From Curtobacterium sp. 9128 (GTDB lineage: Bacteria; Actinomycetota; Actinomycetes; Actinomycetales; Microbacteriaceae), in NCBI RefSeq assembly GCF_007673775.1, contig NZ_VEAF01000004.1:373451-437450 (forward strand): a stretch of DNA of 64,000 nt. Direction: 5' to 3'. The notes under the pieces were generated by a model. That model saw only the letters and a list, made by a program, of their open reading frames with translations. It was not told the origin of the DNA and made no database searches. Numbering within the stretch: position 1 is the stretch's first letter; every line of letters begins with the position of its first letter. Of this stretch, positions 8,671-17,418 are shown one piece after another. A program made the position numbers and the translations under genes.

Positions 8671-9603
8671 GTGATCGAAGTCGACCATCTCACCAAACGC
8701 TACGGTCCGAAGCTCGCCGTGGACGACGTCTCCTTCGTCGTCCGCCCGGGCAGCGTGACCGGCTTCCTCGGGCCGAACGGCGCGGGGAAGTCCACCACGA
8801 TGCGCATGATCATGGGGCTGGACCGGCCGACCGCCGGTCGCGCCGTGGTGAACGGGCGGCCGTACCAGACCTTCCGTGACCCGCTCCGGCAGGTCGGAGC
8901 CCTGCTCGAGGCGAAGGCCGTGCACTCCGGGCGCAGCGCGTACAACCACCTGCTCTCCCTCGCAGCGACGCACGGCATCCCGAAGGCGCGGGTGCACGAG
9001 GTCATCGACATGACCGGGCTCGACTCCGTCGCCCGGAAACGCGTCGGTGGGTTCTCGCTCGGCATGGGGCAGCGGCTCGGCATCGCCGCCGCGCTCCTCG
9101 GCGACCCGAGGACCCTGATCCTCGACGAGCCGGTGAACGGCCTCGACCCCGACGGGGTGCTCTGGGTGCGGCAGCTCGCCCGCCGGATGGCTGCGGACGG
9201 TCGGACGGTGTTCCTCTCCAGTCACCTGATGAGCGAGATGGCCCAGACCGCGGACCGCGTCGTGGTGCTCGGCCGGGGCAGAGTCCTCGCCGACGCACCG
9301 ATCGCCGAGTTCGTCGCGGGCGCCGGGGGTGCGGGCGGCGCAACCGGCGGGGGTGCGCGGGTCGTCGTCCGGACGCCGTCGCCCGAACAGCTGTTCGCCG
9401 CGATCGGCTCGGACGCCGCTGTGACGGCCCGGGAGGACGGCTCCTTCCTCGTGGTCGGACCGGATGCCCCGACGGTCGGGGCGATCGCCGCCGGCGCCGG
9501 GATCGTGCTCCACGAACTCACCCCGCAGGGCGCGAGCCTCGAGGAGGCCTACATGGCACTGACCCGCGACGACGTCGAGTACCGATCGGAGGGCACCCGA
9601 TGA
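8671..9603 (+). CDS. ABC transporter ATP-binding protein
   Basis: 310 aa. Complete nucleotide-binding domain: Walker A GPNGAGKST, Q-loop region, signature FSLGMGQRL, Walker B TLILDEP and H-loop SSHLMSE. After residue ~220 there is a Gly/Ala-rich spacer and a C-terminal extension, as in DrrA/BcrA-type exporters of the ABC-2 class. The substrate cannot be told; drug or lantibiotic-type efflux is usual for the class. The stop overlaps the permease start (ATGA), so the pair forms one transporter. Likely leaderless GTG start. Confidence 0.93.
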   Translation: MIEVDHLTKRYGPKLAVDDVSFVVRPGSVTGFLGPNGAGKSTTMRMIMGLDRPTAGRAVVNGRPYQTFRDPLRQVGALLEAKAVHSGRSAYNHLLSLAATHGIPKARVHEVIDMTGLDSVARKRVGGFSLGMGQRLGIAAALLGDPRTLILDEPVNGLDPDGVLWVRQLARRMAADGRTVFLSSHLMSEMAQTADRVVVLGRGRVLADAPIAEFVAGAGGAGGATGGGARVVVRTPSPEQLFAAIGSDAAVTAREDGSFLVVGPDAPTVGAIAAGAGIVLHELTPQGASLEEAYMALTRDDVEYRSEGTR

Positions 9604-10454
9604 CCGCCCAGCACGCCGCGACCACCCGGGACACCATGCCCGGCGCGCACCTCTCCGCGACCAGGCTCGTCCGGAGCGAGTGGATCAAGCTCCGCAGCAT
9701 CCGCTCCACCGTCTGGTGCTACGCGATCCTCGTCGTGCTCACGATCGCGATGGCGGTGCTGCTCGGACTGTTCGTCAACCGGGGCGGCCCCGACGTCCGG
9801 GGCGACCAGGCGAACAGCATCCTCGTCAGCATGAACACCGCCGGCGTCACGTTCACCGCGCTCGTCGTCGGTGTCCTCGGCGTCCTCATCATCACGGGGG
9901 AGTACGGCACCGGCCAGATCCGGTCGACGTTCACGGCCGATCCCGGTCGGGTCGGAGTCGTCCTCGCGAAGGCCTCCGTGCTCGCCGTGACGACGTTCCT
10001 GGTGAGCGTCGTGGCGACGTGGATCGGCGTGCTCGTCGCGGCACCGCTGCTGGCCGGCAACGGCGTGCACGGTGACCTGGCCGACCCCGCCGTCTTCCTG
10101 CCGATCCTCGGGTCGTCGGTGTACGTCACGCTCCTGGCACTGCTGGCCTACGGCATCGGGCTGCTCGTCCGGTCGAGCGCAGGCGGGATCGCCATCACGC
10201 TCGGCGTCCTGCTCGTGCTGCCGGTGATCCTGTCGCTGCTGTCCAGCCTGCTCGGTGCGCAGTGGCTCAGCGACGTCGCCCGCTTCCTGCCCTCCGACGC
10301 CGGCGGACAGCTGTACGCGTACTCGTCGGGTGCGCAGCAGCCGGCGCAGCCGGGTCTGGTGCTGAACGGGTGGGGCGGGTTCGCGGTCCTGCTCGCCGAG
10401 GTCGTCGTGGTCGGCGCCGCCGCCCTCGTGCTCGCGAAGCGACGCGACGTCTGA
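9600..10454 (+). CDS. ABC-2 type transporter permease
   Basis: 284 aa with six hydrophobic segments separated by short loops and the ABC-2 layout. It begins with a cytoplasmic segment ending RLVRSEWIKLRSIRS, a hallmark start for these permeases. The GEYGTGQIRSTFTADP loop after the second helix is the conserved coupling region. Partner of the ATPase, with ATGA overlap. The gene is followed by a long palindromic terminator shared with the opposing glucosidase gene. Confidence 0.9.
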   Translation: MTAQHAATTRDTMPGAHLSATRLVRSEWIKLRSIRSTVWCYAILVVLTIAMAVLLGLFVNRGGPDVRGDQANSILVSMNTAGVTFTALVVGVLGVLIITGEYGTGQIRSTFTADPGRVGVVLAKASVLAVTTFLVSVVATWIGVLVAAPLLAGNGVHGDLADPAVFLPILGSSVYVTLLALLAYGIGLLVRSSAGGIAITLGVLLVLPVILSLLSSLLGAQWLSDVARFLPSDAGGQLYAYSSGAQQPAQPGLVLNGWGGFAVLLAEVVVVGAAALVLAKRRDV

Positions 10455-10480
10455 TCCGACGGGAACACGGGCGCTGCCGC

Positions 10481-10529
10481 GCCGGACGGGAGGCTCGGTG
10501 CCGGACGTGCACCGAGCCTCCCGTCCGGC
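10481..10529. repeat. palindromic repeat family A, copy 1 (bidirectional terminator)
   Basis: Perfect 21-bp arms (10481-10501 and 10509-10529) with a 7-nt loop; the core is GGACGGGAGGCTCGGTGC. It lies between two convergent genes and should end both transcripts. The same core recurs at 27382-27421 and 59004-59043, with a half copy at 18842-18858. Confidence 0.85.
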
Positions 10530-10554
10530 GCACGGAGACGAGCAGCAGCGGGGC

Positions 10555-12261
10555 TCACGCGAACTCGTGGACCCGTGCCTCCCACGGGCGCAGCGCGCCC
10601 GTCTCGGGGTCCGCGAGGTTACCGAGGACGCACGCACCGAGCCGTGTCACGATCGACCGCGGCAGCTCGAGCGGTGACGACGACAGGTTCGCGACCACGG
10701 CCAGCGCTGGCTCCGACGCATCGGCGAGGCGTCGGGTGAACGCCCAGAGCGACGGGTGGTCCGGTTCGAGCAGCGCGAACGCGCCGAGCCGGACCGTCCT
10801 CGACGTGTGCCGGAGGTCGATGAGCCGCCGGTGGTGCTCGTAGACCGAGCGGTCACCCGCCGCGCGGTCCGCGGCCACCGTCACGGTCGGCCAGCCCTGC
10901 CCCATGCCGATCCAGGGGGTCGTCCTCGAGAACCCGCCGGCCGGTTCGCTGTCGTCCCACGGGATCGGGGTCCTGGCGTTGTCGCGACTCCGGACGGCCA
11001 GGGCCTCGAGTGCGGCGGCGATCGGCATCCCCCGCCCGACGGCGCCGCGGAACCAGTTGAGCGACTCGACGTCGCGGTACTCGTCGATCGAACGGAACCC
11101 GGCGTTCACCATGCCGATCTCGTCGCCCTGGTAGACGTACGGCGTGCCTCGGTGGAGGTGCAGCACGGTCGCGAGGAGCGTGGCGGACTCGTAGCGGAAC
11201 GCGAGCGGGTCGGCGTCGAGACCAGCGGCCGCCGCCACCGCTGCCGCGCCGAACCGCGACGCTGCCCGCGGCTGGTCGTGGTTGCCGAGGTAGAGCGAGT
11301 TCCAGCCGACCTCCGCCAGGCCGTCCTGCCACCGGGCGAGGGACGCCTTCAGCTCGGGCAGGTCGAAGGGCCGGTTGTCGAACTTCGTTGACGGGCCGTG
11401 GTCGAGGCCCACGTGCTCGAACTGGAACACCATGTCGAGCTCGTGTCGCGCCGGGTCCGTGAAGCGTGCGGCGTCCTCGACGGTCACACCGGGCATCTCC
11501 CCGACGGTGAGCAGGGCGTCCCGTCCGGCGAACACCCGCTCGTGCATCTCGCGCAGGTGGTCGTGGATGCGCGGCTGCATCACGTACGCGGCGCTGCCGT
11601 CGGACAGCGCCGCCGGGTCCTTCGCGATGTGGTTGATGACGTCCATCCGGAAGCCGTCGACGCCGCGGTCCAGCCAACCGTTCATCATCGCGTACACGGC
11701 CGACCGCATGTCCGGGTCGTCCCAGTTGAGGTCGGGCTGCTGCGGGGTGAACATGTGCAGGTAGTACTGGCCGGTGCCGGGGTCCCACGACCACGCCGGC
11801 CCACCGAACGCGGCACGCCACTCGTTCGGTTCGTGGCCGTCCACCGGGTCGCGCCAGATGTACCAGTCGTGCTTCGGGCAGCTCCGCGAGCGCTTCGCGG
11901 CCTGGAACCACGGGTGCCGGTCGCTCGAGTGGTTCACGACGAGGTCCATGACGAGCTTCATCCCGCGCCGGTGCACCTCGACCAGGAGCGCGTCGAACTC
12001 GTCGATCGTCCCGAACAGCGGGTCGATGTCCTCGTAGTCGCTGATGTCGTACCCGTTGTCGGCCTGCGGTGACCGGTAGACGGGGGAGAGCCAGATGACG
12101 TCGACACCGAGGTCGGCGATGTGGTCGAGGTGCTGGCGGATCCCGGCCAGGTCGCCGACGCCGTCGCCGTTCCCGTCGGCGAAGCTCCTCGGGTAGACCT
12201 GGTAGACGACGGCGTCCGTCCACCAGGGTTCCGTCCGGTCTGCTGGATCTGACCCGCTCAC
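10555..12261 (-). CDS. GH13 alpha-glucosidase (oligo-1,6-glucosidase type)
   Basis: 568-aa cytoplasmic enzyme releasing glucose from the non-reducing ends of oligosaccharides. The start is the GTG at 12261, preceded by GAGGAGG at 8 nt; the longer frame adds a hairpin-encoded non-family stretch. GH13 regions: DLVVNHSSD; GFRMDVIN with nucleophile D207; TVGEMPG with acid/base E255; and LGNHDQPR with D329. Val208 after the nucleophile is the residue associated with alpha-1,6 (isomaltase) rather than alpha-1,4 preference in this subfamily. No sugar transporter sits beside it. It converges on the ABC permease across a palindromic terminator. Confidence 0.93.
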   Translation of the reverse strand: MSGSDPADRTEPWWTDAVVYQVYPRSFADGNGDGVGDLAGIRQHLDHIADLGVDVIWLSPVYRSPQADNGYDISDYEDIDPLFGTIDEFDALLVEVHRRGMKLVMDLVVNHSSDRHPWFQAAKRSRSCPKHDWYIWRDPVDGHEPNEWRAAFGGPAWSWDPGTGQYYLHMFTPQQPDLNWDDPDMRSAVYAMMNGWLDRGVDGFRMDVINHIAKDPAALSDGSAAYVMQPRIHDHLREMHERVFAGRDALLTVGEMPGVTVEDAARFTDPARHELDMVFQFEHVGLDHGPSTKFDNRPFDLPELKASLARWQDGLAEVGWNSLYLGNHDQPRAASRFGAAAVAAAAGLDADPLAFRYESATLLATVLHLHRGTPYVYQGDEIGMVNAGFRSIDEYRDVESLNWFRGAVGRGMPIAAALEALAVRSRDNARTPIPWDDSEPAGGFSRTTPWIGMGQGWPTVTVAADRAAGDRSVYEHHRRLIDLRHTSRTVRLGAFALLEPDHPSLWAFTRRLADASEPALAVVANLSSSPLELPRSIVTRLGACVLGNLADPETGALRPWEARVHEFA

Positions 12262-12314
12262 GTCAGGCGCCTCCTCGTGCTCGGACGCGCCCCGTCGCGC
12301 GCTCGTGGTGCACC

Positions 12315-12359
12315 GGCCGCCGGACGCGCCAGGTCGTGTGCCTGGCGTGTCCGGCGGCC
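12315..12359 (-). terminator. long hairpin between acid phosphatase and glucosidase genes
   Basis: 19-bp stem with a single G-T pair (12315-12333 with 12341-12359) and loop TCGTGTG. It lies 30 nt past the phosphatase stop on the minus strand, so it probably ends that transcript before the glucosidase ribosome site. Confidence 0.65.
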
Positions 12360-12388
12360 GACTGTCGGTCACCTCGGACGCTACGCGC

Positions 12389-14068
12389 TCACGGCAGGTA
12401 GTACGTCGGGTTCGGCAGCTTCACCGCACGGTCGGCCGACCCGCCCAGCAGGTCGCTGAACTGGTCGCCGACGTTCGCGACCACGTCGTAGCGACCACCG
12501 GCCGGCGACTCGATGTGTGCGCGGGTCTGCGACTTGTACTCCACCGTCGTGCACTTGGCGGTGGCACACCGGATCCAGGACGGCTGCTGCGAGGCACCGA
12601 CCCCGGTCCACTTCGTGTAGTAGGTCTGCGTCCCGTGCTGCTCGGCGCTGAACGCCGGGTACCCGACCTTCTGCAGGTTCGCGATCGTCGCGGCCTGCTG
12701 GTCGTCGTTCCGGCCGGTGAGACCGATGACGGTGCAGCCGGAACGCTGGGCGACCGACACGAGTGACGTCATCGACGGGGTGGCGGGGAAGCGCTGGTCC
12801 TGGACCCAGACGTCCTGCTCGGCCGGGTCGAACACGAAGTGCATGTCCGCGACCTCCATGTCGTAGGTCCAGAGCGTCGTGTCGTCCGCGTCGAGGACGA
12901 TCGCGGGGTTCGTGTGCCGGGCTCGGCCGACCGCGCACTGGGCGGCGATCACCGGAGCCTGGCGCTGCACGATCGACCGCATCTCGCGGATGTAGGGGGA
13001 GTCCGACGTGTTGGCGATGCCGGTTCCGGGATCGCCGTAGTACGTCGCGATCGTCTTCTTCACCGAGTCGATGTTCGGGATGCCCTCGCCGCCCTGGGTG
13101 GAGCCGGAAGACCCGTCCGCCGCCATCGTGAAGTGCGTGCGCGGAGCGAGCCAGGGCTCGGAGACCCCGGGCAGGTCTGCGGAGGGCAGGAAGTAGGTCG
13201 GGTTCGGCAGCTTCACGCTCCGGTCCGCGAACCCACCCTGCAGGTCGCTCCACTGGTCGCCGATGTTGAGCGTGATGTCGTAGCCGAGGTCCTGCTCGAT
13301 GTGCCTGCGGGTCTGCGCCTTGTACTCGACGGTCGTGCAGGACGCTGCGGCACAGGTGACGTACGACGGCTGCTGCGATGCACCGATGCCGGTCCACTTC
13401 GTGAAGAAGTTGTCGGCGGTGAACCCCCGGTAGCCGACCTCGGTCAGGTTGCCGAGCGTCGCGGCCTTCTGGTCGTCGTTCCGGCCGGTGAGTCCGAAGA
13501 CCGTGAACCCCATGTCGGACGCGGTGTTGACGAAGTCGACCATCGACGGGGTGGCGGGGAAGCGCTGGTCCTGAACCCAGACGTCCTGCTCGGCCGGGTC
13601 GAACACGAAGTGCATGTCCGCGACCTCCATGTCGTAGGTCCAGAGTGTCGTGTCGTCCGCGTCGAGGACGATCGCCGGCTTCTGTCCCCGGCGCACGGCG
13701 CGGTCGTGGATCTGGCGCAGCTCGGCGGTCTGACGCTGCACGATCGACCGCATCTCGCGGATGTAGGGGGAGTCCGACTTGTTGGCGACGCCGGTTCCGG
13801 GATCGCCGTAGTACGTCGCGATCGTCTTCTTCACCGAGTCGATGTTCGGGATGCCCTCGCCGCCCTGGGTGGCGCCGGAGGACCCGTCCGCCGCCATCGT
13901 GAACGACGTCCTCGGAGCGAGTGCGGCGTCCGGATCCGGTCCGTGTCCGGGGTGGCCCCAGCCGTGCGCCGTCGCGGGGGACGCGCCGAGGACGCTCGAC
14001 CCGACGACGAACGCGACGCCGACAGCGGCGACGGAGAGGAACCGGGAGGCAGACGCGGATCGACGCAT
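12389..14068 (-). CDS. secreted acid phosphatase with two tandem HAD (class IIIB) domains
   Basis: 559 aa from the ATG at 14068, the only start giving a signal peptide: Arg-rich start, hydrophobic FLSVAAVGVAFVVGSSVLG, then ASPATAHG as likely cleavage region. Two complete copies of a HAD acid-phosphatase domain follow. Each has motif I VLDADDT (nucleophile/acid D136/D138 and D393/D395), LTGRNDDQ, a conserved KxxT-type segment and IGDQxSDL/VGDQFSDL. Family members usually have one domain of ~220-250 aa. The copies align at an exact 771-bp offset with long tracts almost identical in DNA, so the duplication is recent or kept alike by gene conversion. Likely releases phosphate from organic monoesters outside the cell. 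Confidence 0.9.
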   Translation of the reverse strand: MRRSASASRFLSVAAVGVAFVVGSSVLGASPATAHGWGHPGHGPDPDAALAPRTSFTMAADGSSGATQGGEGIPNIDSVKKTIATYYGDPGTGVANKSDSPYIREMRSIVQRQTAELRQIHDRAVRRGQKPAIVLDADDTTLWTYDMEVADMHFVFDPAEQDVWVQDQRFPATPSMVDFVNTASDMGFTVFGLTGRNDDQKAATLGNLTEVGYRGFTADNFFTKWTGIGASQQPSYVTCAAASCTTVEYKAQTRRHIEQDLGYDITLNIGDQWSDLQGGFADRSVKLPNPTYFLPSADLPGVSEPWLAPRTHFTMAADGSSGSTQGGEGIPNIDSVKKTIATYYGDPGTGIANTSDSPYIREMRSIVQRQAPVIAAQCAVGRARHTNPAIVLDADDTTLWTYDMEVADMHFVFDPAEQDVWVQDQRFPATPSMTSLVSVAQRSGCTVIGLTGRNDDQQAATIANLQKVGYPAFSAEQHGTQTYYTKWTGVGASQQPSWIRCATAKCTTVEYKSQTRAHIESPAGGRYDVVANVGDQFSDLLGGSADRAVKLPNPTYYLP

Positions 14069-14142
14069 GGAGGTCCTGATCTTCGGTGGTCGGCCCCCGG
14101 ACGGGGGACGTGAGAGCACCGTAGCTGGCAATCCGCCGTGTA

Positions 14143-14169
14143 GTCCACATCGAAGTGCTGGATGTGGAC
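14143..14169. promoter_or_regulatory. inverted repeat between divergent genes (candidate operator)
   Basis: GTCCACATC and GATGTGGAC, perfect 9-bp arms around a 9-nt spacer, in the 129-bp gap between the phosphatase gene and the oxidoreductase gene. The right arm ends 28 nt before the oxidoreductase ATG, a position where a repressor would act. The regulator is unknown. Confidence 0.45.
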
Positions 14170-14197
14170 ACCCGGCCGGCGCTGGTAGACATGGCGC

Positions 14198-15202
14198 ATG
14201 ACGATTCGTTGGGGAGTCATCGGCACCGGCGGAATCGCCCGGTCCTTCGTGGGCGACTGCAGCCGAGCGGGGGTGGACTTCGTCGCGGTCGGCAGTCGGA
14301 CCCGCGAGAGCGCGGCGGCCTTCGCGGACGAGTACGGCATCCCGCGGGCGCACGGCAGCTACGAGGAGCTCGTGGCCGACCCGGAGGTGGACGCCGTGTA
14401 CGTCGCGACGCCGCACTCGCGGCACGCCGACGACGCCCTGCTCGCGATCGCGGCCGGCAAGCACGTCCTCGTCGAGAAGGCCTTCACCATCACGGCCGGC
14501 GAGGCACGGGCGGTGTTCGATGCCGCGCACCGTGCCGACGTCGCGGTGGTCGAGGCGATGTGGACTCGCTTCCTGCCGCAGATGCGGATGATCCGGCAGG
14601 TGATCGCCGAGGGGCGCATCGGCACGCCCCGACTCGTCGAGGCGACGCACCACCAGGCGCTGCCGACCGACCCGAACCACCGGCTCCGCGACCCGGCGCT
14701 GGGTGGCGGGGCGATCCTCGACCTCGGCGTCTACCCGATCTCCTTCGCGGTGGACGTGCTCGGCGCCCCGTCCGACGTGGTCGCCCTCGGCACGCGGAGT
14801 CCGCAGGGGGTGGACACGCAGATGGGCGTCGTGATGACCCACCCGGGGGGCGCCCAGTCGACCGTGCACTTCTCGATGGAGCTGCGGAGCCCGAACACCG
14901 CGTCGGTGATCGGTGACGCCGGGAGGATCGACATCGACTCGACCTGGTACACGCCGACGACCTGGCGTGTGCGGGACCGCGACGGCGCAGTCGTCGAGGA
15001 GTACGACGGCCGCGAGGAGCTCGCCGGCTACGCGCACGAAGCCCGCGCGTTCGAGGCGATGGTCGCCTCCGGCGCCCGCACCGTCGCCGTGATCGAACCC
15101 GAGCAGACCGTCGCGGTGATGGCGGTCATGGACGAGGCGCGTCGGCAAGTCGGCGTCACCTACCCGGCAGACGGTCTGGAGGCTGCTCCCGCAGTTCCGT
15201 AG
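14198..15202 (+). CDS. Gfo/Idh/MocA-family NAD(P)-dependent oxidoreductase
   Basis: 334 aa. N-terminal Rossmann domain starting WGVIGTGGIARSF, a YVATPHSRHAD segment, then LVEKAF. That is an EKA form of the usual EKP motif, retaining the active-site Lys. The C-terminal half carries GGGAILDLGVYPISFA, which is typical of the dihydrodiol dehydrogenase/scyllo-inositol type branch. The substrate is probably a sugar, polyol or diol but cannot be set from sequence. The gene is divergent from the acid phosphatase, and its stop TAG overlaps the next gene's -10 box. Confidence 0.9.
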   Translation: MTIRWGVIGTGGIARSFVGDCSRAGVDFVAVGSRTRESAAAFADEYGIPRAHGSYEELVADPEVDAVYVATPHSRHADDALLAIAAGKHVLVEKAFTITAGEARAVFDAAHRADVAVVEAMWTRFLPQMRMIRQVIAEGRIGTPRLVEATHHQALPTDPNHRLRDPALGGGAILDLGVYPISFAVDVLGAPSDVVALGTRSPQGVDTQMGVVMTHPGGAQSTVHFSMELRSPNTASVIGDAGRIDIDSTWYTPTTWRVRDRDGAVVEEYDGREELAGYAHEARAFEAMVASGARTVAVIEPEQTVAVMAVMDEARRQVGVTYPADGLEAAPAVP

Positions 15203-15205
15203 GAT
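15200..15205 (+). promoter_or_regulatory. -10 box of the carboxypeptidase gene, overlapping a stop codon
   Basis: TAGGAT ends 7 nt before the ATG of the next gene, the spacing of leaderless promoters. Its first three bases are the TAG stop of the oxidoreductase gene. AGGA inside it could alternatively be a Shine-Dalgarno at 8 nt. Confidence 0.45.
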
Positions 15206-15212
15206 CGCCTGG

Positions 15213-16706
15213 ATGTCCGAGCACGAGTCCGTCCCAGAACGCCTCCGCAGTGCGCTCACCGCGATCCGCGGGTCGATCGCGCAGAAGCCCCTGCCGTGGG
15301 TGGCCGGCGGCCTGGCCGCCGTCCTCGTCCTGGGGTCCGGTGGTGCCGTGGCGGTCGCCGCGGCGACCGCGCCCGGCACCGACGGCGCCACCGCCTCCGG
15401 AGCGCCGGCCACCGCGTCGTCCGCCACGGGCAGCGCGTCCGCGACGCCCGTCGCCAGTGGCACCCCGACGCCGACGATCCCGCCACGCACCGTGCCGTCG
15501 GACGCACCCGGACCGACGGCGCTGAAGACCTGCTCCATCGCGGGTGTGGCCTCCGCCGCCGGACTCGGCCGCTTCGAGGGCTACGTCATGAACGCCTCGA
15601 CGGGCCAGATGCTGTTCTCGCGGAACGGCGACACCGCGGCGCAGACCGGCAGCGTCATGAAGACCCTCACGACGGCGACCGCGTTGGCGGTCCTCGGCGG
15701 CGACCACACCATCCCGACCACGGTGACGGACGAGGGCAACGGCACGATCGCGATCGTCGGCCACGGTGACGCGACGCTCTCGGTCGGTGGAGCGACCGTC
15801 TACCCGGGTGCGCCGACCCTGGCGCAGCTCGCGCAGCAGGTCAAGGCGAAGCTCGGCGACACCGCGGTCGGGACGATCGTCACCGACGACACGTACTGGA
15901 ACGACGCCGACGCCTGGGACCCGACCTGGCCGGTCAGCGAGCGCACGATCGGCTACCAGCCGGAGGTGACGGCGCTGATGGTCGACGGTGACCGGGCCAA
16001 CCCCGCCGCGGCGACCTCGCCCCGTTCGCAGGACCCCGTCGGACGAGCGGGTGCGGCGTTCCGCACGGCGCTCGCGAACGCCGGCGTCGTCGGCGCGGCG
16101 AACGCGCAGATCGTGAAGCGGGCGACGACGAGCCAGTCCGTCATCGCGCAGGTGTCCTCGCAGCCGGTCTCGACGCTCATCGGGCAGATGATCCCGAACT
16201 CGGACAACACGCTCGCCGAGATGCTCGCACGGATCTCGTCGCGGGAGTCCGGGTCGGACGGCTCGGCCGCGTCGCTCACCGGCGTGTACCAGAAGGCGCT
16301 CGGCTCCTACGGCGTCGACCCGTCCGGGATCGTGATCAAGGACGGGTCGGGCGAGAGCGCGTCGAACGCCGTCTCCCCGGACTTCGTCGCGCACCTCATG
16401 GTCCAGGTGGCCGCCGGCGCGAAGGGCCTCGGCACGCTCGCACAGGCGTTGCCGGTCGCCGGGCAGTCCGGCACCCTCGCGAGCCGCTTCACCGGCGCGA
16501 ACGCGGTCGCACGCGGCAAGGTGCACGCCAAGACCGGCTGGATCGACAGTGCGAACACCCTCGGCGGCTACATCGACGCCGCCGACGGCACGCGTCTGAC
16601 CTTCGCGTTCTACGCCATCGGGTCCCCGCGGGCGGCCGCGCTCCCGGCGCTCGACGCCGTGACCGCGGCGGCGTACTCCTGCGGGAACGCGCTCACGAAC
16701 TCCTGA
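15213..16706 (+). CDS. dacB: D-alanyl-D-alanine carboxypeptidase/endopeptidase, peptidase S13 (PBP4-like)
   Basis: 497 aa. Trims or cleaves peptide cross-links in peptidoglycan outside the membrane. A cytoplasmic start is followed by one hydrophobic segment (~residues 29-52) and a Thr/Ala/Pro-rich linker to ~105, then the S13 domain. All three penicillin-binding motifs are present: SVMK (S147, K150), SDN (330-332) and KTG (440-442). The protein is anchored by its N-terminal helix rather than a clear cleavable signal. It stands 10 nt after the oxidoreductase gene but probably has its own promoter. Confidence 0.94.
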   Translation: MSEHESVPERLRSALTAIRGSIAQKPLPWVAGGLAAVLVLGSGGAVAVAAATAPGTDGATASGAPATASSATGSASATPVASGTPTPTIPPRTVPSDAPGPTALKTCSIAGVASAAGLGRFEGYVMNASTGQMLFSRNGDTAAQTGSVMKTLTTATALAVLGGDHTIPTTVTDEGNGTIAIVGHGDATLSVGGATVYPGAPTLAQLAQQVKAKLGDTAVGTIVTDDTYWNDADAWDPTWPVSERTIGYQPEVTALMVDGDRANPAAATSPRSQDPVGRAGAAFRTALANAGVVGAANAQIVKRATTSQSVIAQVSSQPVSTLIGQMIPNSDNTLAEMLARISSRESGSDGSAASLTGVYQKALGSYGVDPSGIVIKDGSGESASNAVSPDFVAHLMVQVAAGAKGLGTLAQALPVAGQSGTLASRFTGANAVARGKVHAKTGWIDSANTLGGYIDAADGTRLTFAFYAIGSPRAAALPALDAVTAAAYSCGNALTNS

Positions 16707-16729
16707 CCGGTCTGGTGTTGGATGGAGCC

Positions 16730-17350
16730 GTGAGCAGGGCGCTGATCGTGGTCGACATGCAGAACGACTTCACCGAGGGCGGTGCGCTCGGTGTGGTCGG
16801 GGGCGCCGAGCTGGCCGTGCGGGTGACGGCGTTCCTCGGGCGGCACGCCGACGAGTACGACCTGATCGTCGGCTCGCGGGACTGGCACCACGGCGACGAC
16901 GACAACGGCGGCCACTTCGCCGTCGGCACCGCACCGGACCACCGGACCACCTGGCCGGTGCACTGCGTTGCCGGGACGCCCGGCGCCGAGTACCACCCGC
17001 GACTCGACACCGCGCCGATCGACGTCCACGTCCGCAAGGGGCAGGGGACACCGGCGTACTCGGCGTTCGAGGCGACGACCGAGTCCGGCGAGGGGCTGCT
17101 GGAGCTCCTGACGGCGCGCGAGGTGCACGCGATCGACATCGTCGGCATCGCCACCGACCACTGCGTCCGGGCGACGGCGCTCGACGGGCTCGACGCCGGC
17201 CTGGACGTGACGGTGTACCCGGACATGGTCGTCGGGGTCGACCCGGCGCGGAGCGAGGCCGCCCTGACCGAGATCGCCGACGCCGGCGGCCACGTCGAGC
17301 CCAGCGACATGGACGAGGGGCTCGCGAACCCCGGGGGCGCCCTGCTCTGA
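16730..17350 (+). CDS. pncA: nicotinamidase / isochorismatase-family amidohydrolase
   Basis: Hydrolyses nicotinamide to nicotinate in NAD salvage. Catalytic triad positions are all visible: D9 in VVDMQNDF, a Lys in HVRKGQ, and Cys in ATDHCVRAT. The metal site is SRDWH plus the following GHF. I chose the GTG at 16730 (MSRALIVVD...) because the family starts there. A GTG 15 nt upstream in the same frame is possible. A TTGGAT hexamer lies 6 nt before the chosen start, which would suit a leaderless mRNA. Length (206 aa) is normal. Confidence 0.88.
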   Translation: MSRALIVVDMQNDFTEGGALGVVGGAELAVRVTAFLGRHADEYDLIVGSRDWHHGDDDNGGHFAVGTAPDHRTTWPVHCVAGTPGAEYHPRLDTAPIDVHVRKGQGTPAYSAFEATTESGEGLLELLTAREVHAIDIVGIATDHCVRATALDGLDAGLDVTVYPDMVVGVDPARSEAALTEIADAGGHVEPSDMDEGLANPGGALL

Positions 17351-17380
17351 CGCTTCCGTTCTGTCGGTCCTCCGGAGTAC

Positions 17381-17404
17381 CGTCTGCTGATACATCAGCG
17401 GACG
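17381..17404 (+). terminator. short hairpin between pncA and a membrane-protein gene
   Basis: 10-bp stem CGTCTGCTGA/TCAGCGGACG (one wobble) with TACA loop, 30 nt after the pncA stop and 15 nt before the next ATG. Could be a terminator or an operator. Confidence 0.4.
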
Positions 17405-17418
17405 AGCTCGGAGGGGAC

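Noticed and set aside
12839..14113. 424-aa plus-strand open frame over the acid phosphatase, itself internally repeated
   Set aside because: Its repeats merely mirror the duplicated phosphatase domains on the other strand.
14069..15538. Upstream extension of the phosphatase frame giving a 1049-aa protein
   Set aside because: It would run antisense through the oxidoreductase gene and hide the signal peptide that starts at 14068.
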